64,000 bases of DNA from SZUA-38 sp965212525. GTDB taxonomy: Bacteria; Pseudomonadota; Gammaproteobacteria; Xanthomonadales; SZUA-38. A program made the translations under genes and the position numbers. Of this stretch, positions 1 to 8,698 are shown piece after piece. The notes beneath the pieces were generated by a model. The model was not told the DNA's origin and ran no database searches. It was given only the letters and a program-made list of their open reading frames with translations. The stretch is from contig CBDBVC010000058.1 of NCBI GenBank assembly GCA_965212525.1, positions 124,001 to 188,000 on the forward strand, written 5' to 3'. Position 1 is the stretch's first letter. Each line of letters opens with the position of its first letter.

Positions 1-2739
1 GCCGTGCAGCTGGTGCAGCGGGCCGACGGCCTGTTCTGGCTCAGTGAGCGCAAGCAGAAGGCGACACTGGTACTGAGCTATCACGTCGATGCCAGTTTCC
101 TCGACCGCAGTTATGTCACCAGCATCCCGGTGCCGCAGGCGGCGGCAACCAGTTTTGTCATCACTATTCCGCAGTCCAGCATCGACCTGGCGGTGTCACC
201 GGCCAGCAATCTGGAAAAGACCGACGAGGGTGATGAAACCCTGGCCACGGGCACCCTGCCGGGCAATCCCTACATGACAGTGACCTGGCGTGTGGCGCAG
301 GAGAATCATTATGTGCTCAACCGCGGCCAGTACAGTGGTGAGATACGCGGTGATGCCATTGCCTGGACGGTCAACTACGATGCCGAGATGCTGCTCGACG
401 GCGATGTCAGTGTGCCACTGATTTCCACCGCCACCACGCTGGTGGATATCCAGGTGGATGGCGAGCCGGCCACGGTGTTCATCGAAGAGGGTCGCTTTGC
501 TGTCAGGCTGCGTGGTGCCGGCAAACACACCATCACGCTGTCATTCCTGTCGGCCGTGGACTATCCCGACGGCGTCCCCACCACCGGATTCAATACCCCG
601 GATGTGCCCGTGTCACGCTTCGAACTCAACCTGCCGGGCGAAAAACTGGTACAGGTCAATCCCGTGGCCAACGTGGATATCACGCGCGCCGATGGCATGA
701 CCCGGGCCGTGTTTCATACCCGCATGAGTCAGTATGTGGGCCTCAACTGGATGGAAGCCATCCCCGAGGATGTCGAGGTCGAGACCCGCGCCAATGCCGG
801 TGTGTTCCAGGCGGTGCATGCGGCCGAGGGCGTGCTGTATGGCATCGCGGCCATCGAGTATGAAATCACCCGCGGTGAGACCAATGTGCTCGAGTTCAGC
901 ATCCCGCACTCGGCCCAGGTCAATCGCATTTCCTCACCCACCGGTGCCATTGCCGACTGGATTCCGGAAAGCGATGAGGCGGGTGATGCCGACGGCCAGC
1001 GTATCAAGGTGTTCCTGAACCGGGCGATTGAAGGGACCTTTGTCCTGAACATCGAGTACGAGCTGCTGCTCGATGCCGGGCAGAATGCCGAGGGCATCGA
1101 TGTGCCACTGATCCGCGCGCTGGAAACCACTCGCCAGAAGGGCATGCTGGCGCTGTTGTCCTCATCCGAACTGGCACTGTCACCGCAGGCCAGTGAAGAC
1201 ATGGTGGAAGTGGGCGAAAACCAGCTGCCGGCCTTTTTCCGCAATCAGATCCAGCAGACGGTGTCGCACACCTACAAGTTCCACGCCGACAGCGCACAGC
1301 TGGTGGTCAACACCATTACCCCCGAACGCAAGCAGGGCAAGTTCAATGCCCAGATCGACACCCTGATTTCCATCGGCGAGGTCACCCTCAAGGGCCTGGT
1401 CAGCATCGAGAATGACGTCAAGTCGGGTGTACTGCGCGATCTGATGCTGTCACTGCCGGCCGATGTGAATATCCTCGGTGTGACTGGTCCTTCGATTCGA
1501 AACCACAGCATCAGGCCGGACGGTGACATGCAGAACGTGCATATCGAGTTTACCCAGGAAATGGACGGCCAGTTCCGCGTCGAACTCAACTTCGAACGCA
1601 TCATGCTGGACGGCGCACCGGAAACATCGATCCCGCACATTGAAGTGGCCGAGGCCGATGTGGAACATGGTCGCATAGCCATCGAGGCGCTGTCGGTACT
1701 GGAGGTGCAGCCCTCACTTGTGGAACAGCTCACCTCGCTGGAGATCAATGAGCTGCCCAAGGCGCTGATTCTCAAGACCACCAATCCGATCCTGCTGGCC
1801 TACAAGTACGTCAAGACCGAAAGGCCGTTCTCGCTCAGCCTGCGCATTACCCGGCACGAGGAAATCGACGTCCAGGTGGCCGCCATCGATTCGGCTCAGT
1901 ACCGCACGCTGTTCACCAAGGATGGGCTGTCGGTCAACCGGGCCACCTTCAGCGTGCGCAATTCCAGGCGTCAGTTCCTGAGGCTGTCACTGCCGGCCGA
2001 CTCCAGTATCTGGTCTGTCTTTGTCAATGGCCAGGCACAGAAACCGGCCTATGCCAGCAATGGTTCCGGCGACAGCTCCGATATCCTGATCAAGATGATC
2101 AACTCGGCCACGGCCTTCCCGGTCGAACTGGTCTATGCCACACGAACCGAACCGATGGCGACCTTTGGCAGTATTGATGCCTACCTGCCGCGTCCGGACA
2201 TGATCGTCACGCGCAGCAACTGGGACGTGTTCGTTCCGGCCGACCCAACCTACAGCAAACCGAAGACCAATATGGACATCATCGCCCAGCAGATTCTGTC
2301 GACGGCGGAAGATACGGCGCGCACCATGATGGGCATGGCATCACCGGGCGTGATCAGTGGTGAACCCCTGCGCATCGAACTGCCAACCCAGGGCATCCTG
2401 TATCAGTTCAGCAAGCTGTACGCCAATCAGTCGGATGATGAGGCCGGGTTCTCGCTGCAGTATGTCAACAAGGGTGCCAGCTTTGTCGGCTTCTGGCTCA
2501 GCCTGCTGGCAACGGTACTGCTGTGGGCGGCCATTATCGTGCTGGGACGCAGGCAGGATGAGCGATCACGCTACCTGGCTCCCGCATTGCTGGTCAGCGG
2601 GCTGGGCATGGCGTTCGTCGCCTTCAGCACTCTCGGTGCCAGCATCACGCCAGCCTCGACACTGGCACTGGCGATCGGCGTGGCCTTTGTTATCCACAAG
2701 CTGTGGCAGCTGTATCAGGCGCGCAAGGGTGTGGGCTGA
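1..2739 (+). CDS. Large extracytoplasmic membrane-anchored protein, 3' part (5' end outside window)
   Basis: I do not recognise a family. The reading frame is already open at base 1 and the first possible start (GTG at 4) has no ribosome binding site, so the gene almost certainly begins upstream. The 912 visible residues are mostly beta-rich, polar sequence of the kind found in repeated immunoglobulin-like or beta-sandwich domains, with no cysteines and no obvious catalytic motif. The last 85 residues hold three hydrophobic segments (about 828-848, 862-882 and 885-904) ending in a short basic tail. This suggests a bulky periplasmic or surface part anchored in the inner membrane by its C-terminus. 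It ends at a strong hairpin terminator shared with the opposing gene. An envelope scaffold or secretion accessory is only a guess. Confidence 0.8.
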   Translation, partial: AVQLVQRADGLFWLSERKQKATLVLSYHVDASFLDRSYVTSIPVPQAAATSFVITIPQSSIDLAVSPASNLEKTDEGDETLATGTLPGNPYMTVTWRVAQENHYVLNRGQYSGEIRGDAIAWTVNYDAEMLLDGDVSVPLISTATTLVDIQVDGEPATVFIEEGRFAVRLRGAGKHTITLSFLSAVDYPDGVPTTGFNTPDVPVSRFELNLPGEKLVQVNPVANVDITRADGMTRAVFHTRMSQYVGLNWMEAIPEDVEVETRANAGVFQAVHAAEGVLYGIAAIEYEITRGETNVLEFSIPHSAQVNRISSPTGAIADWIPESDEAGDADGQRIKVFLNRAIEGTFVLNIEYELLLDAGQNAEGIDVPLIRALETTRQKGMLALLSSSELALSPQASEDMVEVGENQLPAFFRNQIQQTVSHTYKFHADSAQLVVNTITPERKQGKFNAQIDTLISIGEVTLKGLVSIENDVKSGVLRDLMLSLPADVNILGVTGPSIRNHSIRPDGDMQNVHIEFTQEMDGQFRVELNFERIMLDGAPETSIPHIEVAEADVEHGRIAIEALSVLEVQPSLVEQLTSLEINELPKALILKTTNPILLAYKYVKTERPFSLSLRITRHEEIDVQVAAIDSAQYRTLFTKDGLSVNRATFSVRNSRRQFLRLSLPADSSIWSVFVNGQAQKPAYASNGSGDSSDILIKMINSATAFPVELVYATRTEPMATFGSIDAYLPRPDMIVTRSNWDVFVPADPTYSKPKTNMDIIAQQILSTAEDTARTMMGMASPGVISGEPLRIELPTQGILYQFSKLYANQSDDEAGFSLQYVNKGASFVGFWLSLLATVLLWAAIIVLGRRQDERSRYLAPALLVSGLGMAFVAFSTLGASITPASTLALAIGVAFVIHKLWQLYQARKGVG

Positions 2740-2766
2740 CCTGTCCACTGAATCACCAGGCCACAG

Positions 2767-2799
2767 AAAAGGGCCGCTTCGATTGAAGCGGCCCTTTTT
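2767..2799. terminator. Bidirectional rho-independent terminator
   Basis: A perfect stem of about 14 bp (AAAAGGGCCGCTTC pairing with GAAGCGGCCCTTTT) has a four-base loop, with A-tract and T-tract flanks. It can therefore terminate both the large gene ending at 2739 and the opposing gene ending at 2814. Confidence 0.9.
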
Positions 2800-2813
2800 G
2801 CCTGAGTTGATCA

Positions 2814-3629
2814 TCAGCCGTCGTCGGCGTTTCTGACTTCCGGGTTGTCCGGTTTACGTTCACGCGTGGACGTGGTTGTCGGAACTTCGCCGGTAATCGC
2901 AGCCTGCGACAGCAGTTCGAACCGGAACAGGGCAAGGTAGCCTTCCTCCCATTCCTTGTCAGCACTGTCATAATTGTAGAAATACAGGAACTTGTGTCCG
3001 ATCCAGTGGTGCATCTCGGGTGATCGTTTCCAGATCTGCTGCGGGATCTCGGACAGCGCAGCCTGGTTGTAGCCCACCTCGTCAGGGCCGCCGATCTTTC
3101 TGGTGATGAGGTCGATGGCGGCATTGCCGACCGACTGCAGTGAGCCGCCGTAGGGGATGCTGGCGGTCGCGCCGGCCAGTCCCGAGGTGGCGCTTCGCTT
3201 GAATTCATTCAGAAGCACCTTGGTGAAATCCGAGGAATCATCATAAGCGCGCATGCGGATTTCGGCCGCATAGGGCAGGATGTCCAGGTCGGGCAGGTGC
3301 ATCAGCTCCAGACCCAGGTGTTCCGGCTTGTCCTCGACGTCCGGGCGATCGCTGCCCGGTGCGGTAAATGCCCTGGCGCTGCGGTTGGTGACCGCGCTGC
3401 CCACCAGTCGGACATTCTCCCAGTACTCTTCTTCTTCGACCATATAGGACACCAGCGTGGCCCTGAATGAGCGCCAGCGTTCAGTGCCGGTGTGGATCGG
3501 CAGCTCGGTGTCGTGAAAATAATTGAATACGGTGCCGCGCGAACGGGCGTTGATACCCGCGAGCATGGTTTCCTGCGCACGTATCAAATGGTTATGTACA
3601 CTGTCAGATTTGAATCGTCGATGTGCCAT
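2814..3629 (-). CDS. Uncharacterised protein, 271 aa
   Basis: No family recognised. The start at 3629 is chosen because AGGAGA lies 6 nt upstream; the frame is open a further 18 codons but that stretch looks like leader sequence. The N-terminus is basic (MAHRRFKSDS) and has no signal peptide, so the protein is probably cytoplasmic. The central part (about residues 155-185) is Gly/Ala-rich and mildly hydrophobic. It is followed by an aromatic-rich segment with the motif HHWIGHKFLYFYNYD, and the C-terminus is a charged, disordered-looking tail. It stands alone, convergent with the large envelope gene and sharing its terminator. Confidence 0.75.
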   Translation of the reverse strand: MAHRRFKSDSVHNHLIRAQETMLAGINARSRGTVFNYFHDTELPIHTGTERWRSFRATLVSYMVEEEEYWENVRLVGSAVTNRSARAFTAPGSDRPDVEDKPEHLGLELMHLPDLDILPYAAEIRMRAYDDSSDFTKVLLNEFKRSATSGLAGATASIPYGGSLQSVGNAAIDLITRKIGGPDEVGYNQAALSEIPQQIWKRSPEMHHWIGHKFLYFYNYDSADKEWEEGYLALFRFELLSQAAITGEVPTTTSTRERKPDNPEVRNADDG

Positions 3630-3852
3630 GGTGGTCTCCTTGTGTGGTTGTTGAACGAGCATCCACTGTACCGGCAGACACAATTGACCGATATCGTCAG
3701 GAAACGATGGCGGTTATAGGAGAATTTTCGCCTGTTGTGTAGGCATTTTCAGCGTCGTGAAACGGGGGTGAGCAAGTCGCTGCCAATCCTTGACAAAAAC
3801 TTCATAAGTTATTGAAAAGTAATGAATATGTGACGGGTTTCACACAAAATCA

Positions 3853-3871
3853 TGGCACAGGAATGGTGCCA
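3853..3871 (-). terminator. Probable terminator of the iron-transport operon
   Basis: The hairpin TGGCAC-N7-GTGCCA lies 16 nt past the stop of the acetyltransferase gene. On the minus strand it is followed by TGATTTTG, a weak T-tract. It would close the five-gene transcript that starts near 8630. Confidence 0.5.
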
Positions 3872-3886
3872 ATATCGCATCATGTC

Positions 3887-4357
3887 TCAGGCCGCAAATT
3901 CGGGCTTTCTTCCCAGCGTGATGTGCATGTCGAGTCGGTCGAGTCCCGGGCCCCAGCCAGAGGTGGTGCTGGAGAATGTTTCTGCACCGAATCGCTGGAA
4001 AAAGGGTGCCGATTTCTGGCTGGCAGCGATCTGAATGACGGTCAGGCCCAGTTCGCGGGCACGATCGATGGAATGAGACATCATCATTCTGCCGATACCC
4101 TTGCCCCGGGTGCCTGGTGCCAGCAGGATCCACTGAATGCGACCCTGCTTTCTGGCGCGGTTGGCCGCCATGCCCCAGGCACCGACGATGGTGTCGTTGT
4201 GCAGACACACCTGATACCCCATCGGGCCATTTTCCAGAAACGTACGGTAGTCTTCGCGTTCCCGCGCTGCAAAGTATTCCGGACAGTTGTCGTCAAACAG
4301 TGCCAGGCAGGCGTCGCGGTCATTCGGGTGGTAGGGGCGATGGGAGGTTATCTTCAT
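3887..4357 (-). CDS. GNAT-family N-acetyltransferase
   Basis: Cytoplasmic acetyl-CoA-dependent acetyltransferase of unknown substrate, 156 aa, a normal single-domain GNAT length. The acetyl-CoA pyrophosphate-binding signature is visible as TRGKGIGRMMM near residues 82-92, preceded by a typical beta-4 strand (GRIQWILLAPG). Start 4357 is preferred over an upstream in-frame start because it lies 2 nt after the stop of the preceding membrane-protein gene, which implies translational coupling. It is the last gene of the Fur-controlled iron transporter operon. The position hints at a role under iron limitation, perhaps modification of a siderophore or of a small molecule, but nothing in the sequence identifies the acceptor. 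Confidence 0.9.
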   Translation of the reverse strand: MKITSHRPYHPNDRDACLALFDDNCPEYFAAREREDYRTFLENGPMGYQVCLHNDTIVGAWGMAANRARKQGRIQWILLAPGTRGKGIGRMMMSHSIDRARELGLTVIQIAASQKSAPFFQRFGAETFSSTTSGWGPGLDRLDMHITLGRKPEFAA

Positions 4358-4359
4358 GC

Positions 4360-4785
4360 TCAGTCGCTTTGTATCAGTATGAGGGCGGCCGCGAAACACA
4401 GTGTGGCCAGGCTGATGCCGATCAGTGGAATCGAGAACCAGTAGCGCCTGGCCAGCACCAGATAACAGAGGCCAAACCCCAGTGGCAGGCCCTGCAGCCA
4501 GAGTGATGCACTAATGATGTCGAAATGATTCAGGCAGAGCGGGACGTAGACGGCGGCCGGCAACATGGCGCCCAGACTGTGAGAGGCGTTGAATCCGATC
4601 CAGGCACGCCACACGGTGGTCTCCCGGGTGAGATTGAGCCTGCCCGATTGCATGGCTTGTTCAATAGCCGCATCACGTGGTTTCAGGCGGCTGCCAACGA
4701 AGGTATAGATCAGGTGAATCGTGCCCAGCAGCGCGAAGATCAGACTGCCGGCGATGATCAGCCAGGCACTGGTGTCAGCGGTCAT
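4360..4785 (-). CDS. Small four-helix integral membrane protein
   Basis: 141 aa with four hydrophobic segments (about residues 8-30, 66-83, 92-110 and 115-137). A conserved-looking loop after helix 1 contains GSRLKPRD and LTRETTVWRAWIGFNASHS. It resembles a widespread family of small uncharacterised membrane proteins (I believe the one labelled LIC_13387), but that assignment is from memory. The gene overlaps the 3' end of the iron-transporter ATPase gene by 11 nt and is followed after 2 nt by the acetyltransferase, so it belongs to the Fur-regulated transcript. Its function is unknown; a membrane accessory role in iron stress is inference from context only. Confidence 0.8.
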   Translation of the reverse strand: MTADTSAWLIIAGSLIFALLGTIHLIYTFVGSRLKPRDAAIEQAMQSGRLNLTRETTVWRAWIGFNASHSLGAMLPAAVYVPLCLNHFDIISASLWLQGLPLGFGLCYLVLARRYWFSIPLIGISLATLCFAAALILIQSD

Positions 4786-5845
4786 CGGTCTGCTCCTGAT
4801 CTGCGGTATTGAATCCCATCAGTTCACGCGCATCGACGGCAACGGTGACGGTCTGACCGGCTTGTGCCAGGTTTTCATCGCTTGTGCTTGCTCTCAGGGT
4901 CTGGCCGTCATCGAGCTCAAGCAGCAATTCAAAATGCCCCCCCTGATAGCGGCATTGGGTAACGGTCGCATTGCCTGCTGTTGATGCAGTCAGATTCAGG
5001 TGTTCGGGCCGCAGCAGCACACGGACCTTGTTGTCCACCGGGGACTGTGACGGTCCACTGATCTGTACCGAACCCAGAGGTGTCGAAACGCTGTCGTCGG
5101 CTTGCAGCGTGCCCGTTATCAGTCCGCCTTCACCAATGAATTCGGCCACGAAGGCATTGGCCGGGCTTGAATACAGCGCCTGTGCCGAGCCCCATTGCTG
5201 CAATCGACCCTGTGACATCAGGCCGATGCAATCGGCCATGGCGAAGGCTTCGGTCTGATCGTGCGTGACCATGATGGCGGTCATGCCTTCAGCACGAATC
5301 ACCTGCCGAATTTCGTCGGCGAGCGATTGGCGCAGCGCAGCATCGGCACCGGAGAACGGTTCGTCCAGCAGGATCAGCTCAGGTTTTGGTGCCAGCGCGC
5401 GGGCCAGTGCCACACGCTGCTGCTGTCCGCCGGAAATTTCGTGCGGATAGGATGCCGACAGATCAGCAAGTCGGCATAGCGACAACAGTTCATCGACCCG
5501 TTTGTCGCGATCCTGTCTTGTCCATTGCCTCAGACCGAATGCGATATTGCCAGCGACGGTGAGGTGAGGGAACAGTGCATTGTCCTGAAATACCATGCCG
5601 ATGTGGCGTTGTTCCGGTGGCAATGATTGTGTGGGCGTGGCCACGCACTTGCCGTTCAGTCGTATTTCACCCGCGTCCGGCTGTTCGAAACCGGCGATTA
5701 ACCGCTGCAGCGTGGTCTTGCCACAGCCACTGGGACCGAGCAGACAGACGATGTCACCGCGCTCGAGCTCGAAACTGACCTGGTTGATCAGCGGATCAGT
5801 GTCATAACTGAAACAGACCTCTCGCAGCTCAAGCAGGGCGCTCAT
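4775..5845 (-). CDS. fbpC: Iron(III) ABC transporter ATP-binding protein (FbpC-like)
   Basis: Energy-coupling subunit of a periplasmic-binding-protein-dependent ferric iron importer, 356 aa. Walker A is GPSGCGKTT (37-45), the Q-loop lies near VFQDN (85-89), the signature is SGGQQQR (138-144), Walker B is LILLDE (157-162) and the switch histidine lies in MVTHDQ (195). The C-terminal 120 residues form the TOBE-type regulatory region typical of FbpC/PotA-like ATPases. The start overlaps the end of the permease gene by 17 nt. Together with the upstream permease, the YY-motif binding protein and the Fur box, iron is much more likely than thiamine or polyamine as the substrate. Confidence 0.93.
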   Translation of the reverse strand: MSALLELREVCFSYDTDPLINQVSFELERGDIVCLLGPSGCGKTTLQRLIAGFEQPDAGEIRLNGKCVATPTQSLPPEQRHIGMVFQDNALFPHLTVAGNIAFGLRQWTRQDRDKRVDELLSLCRLADLSASYPHEISGGQQQRVALARALAPKPELILLDEPFSGADAALRQSLADEIRQVIRAEGMTAIMVTHDQTEAFAMADCIGLMSQGRLQQWGSAQALYSSPANAFVAEFIGEGGLITGTLQADDSVSTPLGSVQISGPSQSPVDNKVRVLLRPEHLNLTASTAGNATVTQCRYQGGHFELLLELDDGQTLRASTSDENLAQAGQTVTVAVDARELMGFNTADQEQTDDR

Positions 5846-7514
5846 GACGACTCCGTGTGATTGATCGGCTCAGCAGTATGACAGGAATGATGCCCGCTGC
5901 AACGATGCAGAGGGCAGGCAGGGCGGCATCGTGCAGGCGCTCGTCAGAGGCCAGTTCATAACTTCTGACGGCCAGTGTATTGAAATTGAATGGTCTCAGG
6001 ATCAGCGTGGCCGGAAGCTCCTTCATGACATCGACAAATACCAGCAGCGCCGCGGTGAGCAGGCTGCCACGCAGCAGCGGCAGATGCACCTGGTGCAACA
6101 GTTGCAGTGATCCGCGCCCGCTGAGCCGGCCGGCCTCGTCCATGCTCATGGTCAGGCGGGACAGGCCGGACTCGACCGATTGCAGTGCCACGGCCATGAA
6201 GCGAACCAGATAGGCCAGCAGCAGGCCGATCACGCTGCCACTGAGCAACAGCGGTACATCCATGCCCAGCGCACTGGCGACCGGTTCAACAAGCTGATGA
6301 TCGATGAAGGCCATGACCACCACCACACCAACGGCGATCACCGTACCGGGTACGGCATAACCCATGCCGGTCATGCCCACGGCCACCGTGGTGGAGAGCG
6401 CCTGTGAACGGCGCCTGGCATAGGCCAGCAGCAGCGCCAGGCCAACGGCAAGCACGGCTGCCATGGCCGCCAGTGCCAGCGTGTTACCAACCGTTTGCAG
6501 GAAAGTGGCATCGAGCATGCTGCCGGCACGACTGATGGCGGCGACTAGCAACCACACTGCCGGAATCAGGAACCCGGCCAAAACAATAAGCAGGCACCAG
6601 GTGATTGCCAGCCGTCGTCGCCAGCCGCTGAGCCTGTAACGGCGTATGGCCTGGTGGCGCTGGCTGGTGCTGTGGTAACGCGCCCGTTTGCGTGAGAGAC
6701 GTTCGACAATATGTAGCACGACAACAAGCAGCAGCAACAGGCTGGCCAGTTGTGATGCCGCCGTCAGTGATCCCAGGCCATACCAGGTGCGGAAGATGCC
6801 GGTGGTGAAGGTGCTGATGCCAAAATAGTGCACGGTACCGTAGTCGGCCAGGGTCTCCATGATTACCAGCGAGACACCGGCCACCATGGCCGGTCTGGCC
6901 AGTGGCAGCGCTACCCGGGCAAAGCCCTGCCAGGGCGTGTTGCCGAGGCTGCGGCTGACATCCAGCACACAGATCGACTGGCTGGTGAAGGCAGCACGGG
7001 ACAGCAGGTAGACGTAGGGGTAGAGCACCAGTGACATCATCAGGATGGCCCCGCCCATGGAGCGGATCTGCGGGAACCAGTACTCGCCATATTGCAGGCT
7101 GAACAGCTCCCGGAGTGAGGATTGCACCGGGCCGGATACATCCAGCAGACCGGTGTAGGTGTAGGCGATAATGTAGGCGGGTATGGCCAGCGGCAGCATC
7201 AGTGCCCATTCAAACTGCCGGCGTGCGGTGAAATCACACATGGCCACCAGCCAGGCGGTGCTGACGCCCAGTAACAGGCTGAGAAGGCCAACGCCTGTGA
7301 CCAGCAACAGTGAATTGATCAGGTAATCGGACAGCACCGAGGAGACCAGATGATCCCAGATGCCGTCGGAGGACTGGGTCACCTGGAACACAATCACGGC
7401 AACCGGCAGGGCCAGTATCAGGGTGATGGCCCAGACACCGGCCCGACCGGACCACGGCAGCCGGTTACGGCGGCTGCGTGGCTTCAGAGTAGCTAGGGTG
7501 TGATCTACTGCCAA
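5829..7514 (-). CDS. fbpB: Iron(III) ABC transporter permease (FbpB-like, fused double domain)
   Basis: Inner-membrane channel of the ferric iron importer, 561 aa. As usual in FbpB it is a tandem fusion of two binding-protein-dependent permease domains, about residues 45-285 and 330-550. Each carries an EAA-type loop for the ATPase (near GNTPWQGFARVALPLARP, and near GRLSGRGSLQLLHQVHLP). About twelve hydrophobic helices are visible. The most plausible start is a TTG at 7514 that overlaps the end of the binding-protein gene by 10 nt; no ATG or GTG lies nearby. Second gene of the Fur-box operon. Confidence 0.92.
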   Translation of the reverse strand: MAVDHTLATLKPRSRRNRLPWSGRAGVWAITLILALPVAVIVFQVTQSSDGIWDHLVSSVLSDYLINSLLLVTGVGLLSLLLGVSTAWLVAMCDFTARRQFEWALMLPLAIPAYIIAYTYTGLLDVSGPVQSSLRELFSLQYGEYWFPQIRSMGGAILMMSLVLYPYVYLLSRAAFTSQSICVLDVSRSLGNTPWQGFARVALPLARPAMVAGVSLVIMETLADYGTVHYFGISTFTTGIFRTWYGLGSLTAASQLASLLLLLVVVLHIVERLSRKRARYHSTSQRHQAIRRYRLSGWRRRLAITWCLLIVLAGFLIPAVWLLVAAISRAGSMLDATFLQTVGNTLALAAMAAVLAVGLALLLAYARRRSQALSTTVAVGMTGMGYAVPGTVIAVGVVVVMAFIDHQLVEPVASALGMDVPLLLSGSVIGLLLAYLVRFMAVALQSVESGLSRLTMSMDEAGRLSGRGSLQLLHQVHLPLLRGSLLTAALLVFVDVMKELPATLILRPFNFNTLAVRSYELASDERLHDAALPALCIVAAGIIPVILLSRSITRSRHERPA

Positions 7515-8611
7515 CCGGCCCGGTCCATGAGCATCACGGCGGCACTGTTGTGGCGACCCAGTTCACTCAGGTTCAGGTCATCGGCCACGAAGTCACCCCA
7601 CTGACTCAGGGTGTCGATGATCTCGACGCCCTGACGTACCGGGTACTCACCATTGGCATCGGCGTACCAGGCCTGGGATTGCTCGGATACCAGAAACTCG
7701 ATCAGACGCAGGGCATTATCGCGATTGGAGGCCGCTGCCGTCATGGCAACACCGGATACATTGACGTGTGTGCCTCGTCCTGACTGATTGGGCCAGAACA
7801 CGCGCATCTGCTCGGCTGCAGCTACCTGCTCTTCATCGCCCGAGCGCAGCATGCCGGCCAGGTAATAGGTATTGGCCACCACCAGATCGCACTGGCCACT
7901 GGCGGCCGCCTTGATCTGATCGCGATCGCCACCCGCCGGTGGACGGGCAAAATTGGCCACCATGCCACGGGCCCAGTCTTCCACAGCCGCTTCACCATCG
8001 GCGGCGACCATCGAGGCCACCAGAGACTGATTGTAGATATTGCCCGAGGAGCGGATACAGATACGGCCGCGCCATTGTTCGTCGGTCAGGGCTTCGTAGG
8101 TTGAGAGCCTGGTGGCATCAACCCGGTCTGAGACGTACATGATGGGCCGAGCACGCAGCGACAGGCCATACCAGTGACCGTCCGGATCGCGGTAAGTGGC
8201 CGGGATGGCGGCATTCAGGCTGTCGCTGCTGACGGCCTGGGTGACACCGGCTTCGACGGCACGGTGCAGACGACCGGCATCAACCGTGATCAGCAGATCG
8301 GCCGGTGACTTGCTGCCTTCCGACTTGAGTCGTTCGAGCAGGGCATCGGCCTTGCCGGTCACCAGATTGATGCGGATACCGGTCTGTTCGCTGAAACGAT
8401 CGAGCAGCGGCTTGATCAGATTTTCCTGCCGCGCTGAATAGATGTTGATCTCACCCGGATCAGCGTCAGCAGTGGCTGTGTCGACATCAGCCGGGGTGGT
8501 TGTCCCTGTGGCCGTTGCCGATTCATCCGGTGTGTCCGACTGACAGGCGGTGAGCAGCAGGCAGATTAAGGCGCAGGCCAGCAGGCCGCGCAAATGTTTG
8601 ATGGTCGTCAC
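7505..8611 (-). CDS. fbpA: Iron(III) ABC transporter substrate-binding lipoprotein (FbpA/FutA-like)
   Basis: Periplasmic ferric iron-binding protein, 368 aa, anchored as a lipoprotein: the signal peptide ends in LLTAC with the acylated Cys at about 23. The mature part begins with the family pattern INIYSARQ and contains the paired tyrosines NTYYLAGM, which in FbpA-type proteins coordinate Fe(III). A Thr/Ala/Asp-rich linker follows the lipidated Cys. The start is a GTG at 8611 with AGGA about 9 nt upstream. It is the first gene of the operon and lies 20-30 nt downstream of a promoter whose spacer is a perfect Fur palindrome, so strong iron repression is expected. Confidence 0.93.
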   Translation of the reverse strand: MTTIKHLRGLLACALICLLLTACQSDTPDESATATGTTTPADVDTATADADPGEINIYSARQENLIKPLLDRFSEQTGIRINLVTGKADALLERLKSEGSKSPADLLITVDAGRLHRAVEAGVTQAVSSDSLNAAIPATYRDPDGHWYGLSLRARPIMYVSDRVDATRLSTYEALTDEQWRGRICIRSSGNIYNQSLVASMVAADGEAAVEDWARGMVANFARPPAGGDRDQIKAAASGQCDLVVANTYYLAGMLRSGDEEQVAAAEQMRVFWPNQSGRGTHVNVSGVAMTAAASNRDNALRLIEFLVSEQSQAWYADANGEYPVRQGVEIIDTLSQWGDFVADDLNLSELGRHNSAAVMLMDRAGWQ

Positions 8612-8638
8612 GTTGATGGTCCTGTTTGGTCTGCGTTC

Positions 8639-8667
8639 ATTTTAATGAGAATCATTCTCATTAACAA
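8639..8667 (-). promoter_or_regulatory. Sigma-70 promoter with embedded Fur box
   Basis: On the minus strand, -35 TTGTTA (8662-8667) and -10 TAAAAT (8639-8644) are separated by exactly 17 nt. That spacer lies within a perfect 23-bp palindrome (8642-8664; half-site TTAATGAGAAT around a central base) which closely fits the Fur/19-bp iron-box consensus. Iron-loaded Fur bound here would block RNA polymerase at fbpA directly. The predicted transcript start is about 20 nt upstream of the GTG. Confidence 0.88.
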
Positions 8668-8698
8668 TAGCTAATCAGTAATTGAGCCATGGATCTGT

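Noticed and set aside
3812..4444. A 210-codon open frame on the plus strand over the acetyltransferase
   Set aside because: The opposing frame carries GNAT motifs and fits the operon; this one matches nothing.
6484..7209. A 241-codon open frame in another frame of the permease gene
   Set aside because: It has a high Arg/His/Pro content and no hydrophobic pattern; the fbpB frame shows the clear permease sequence.
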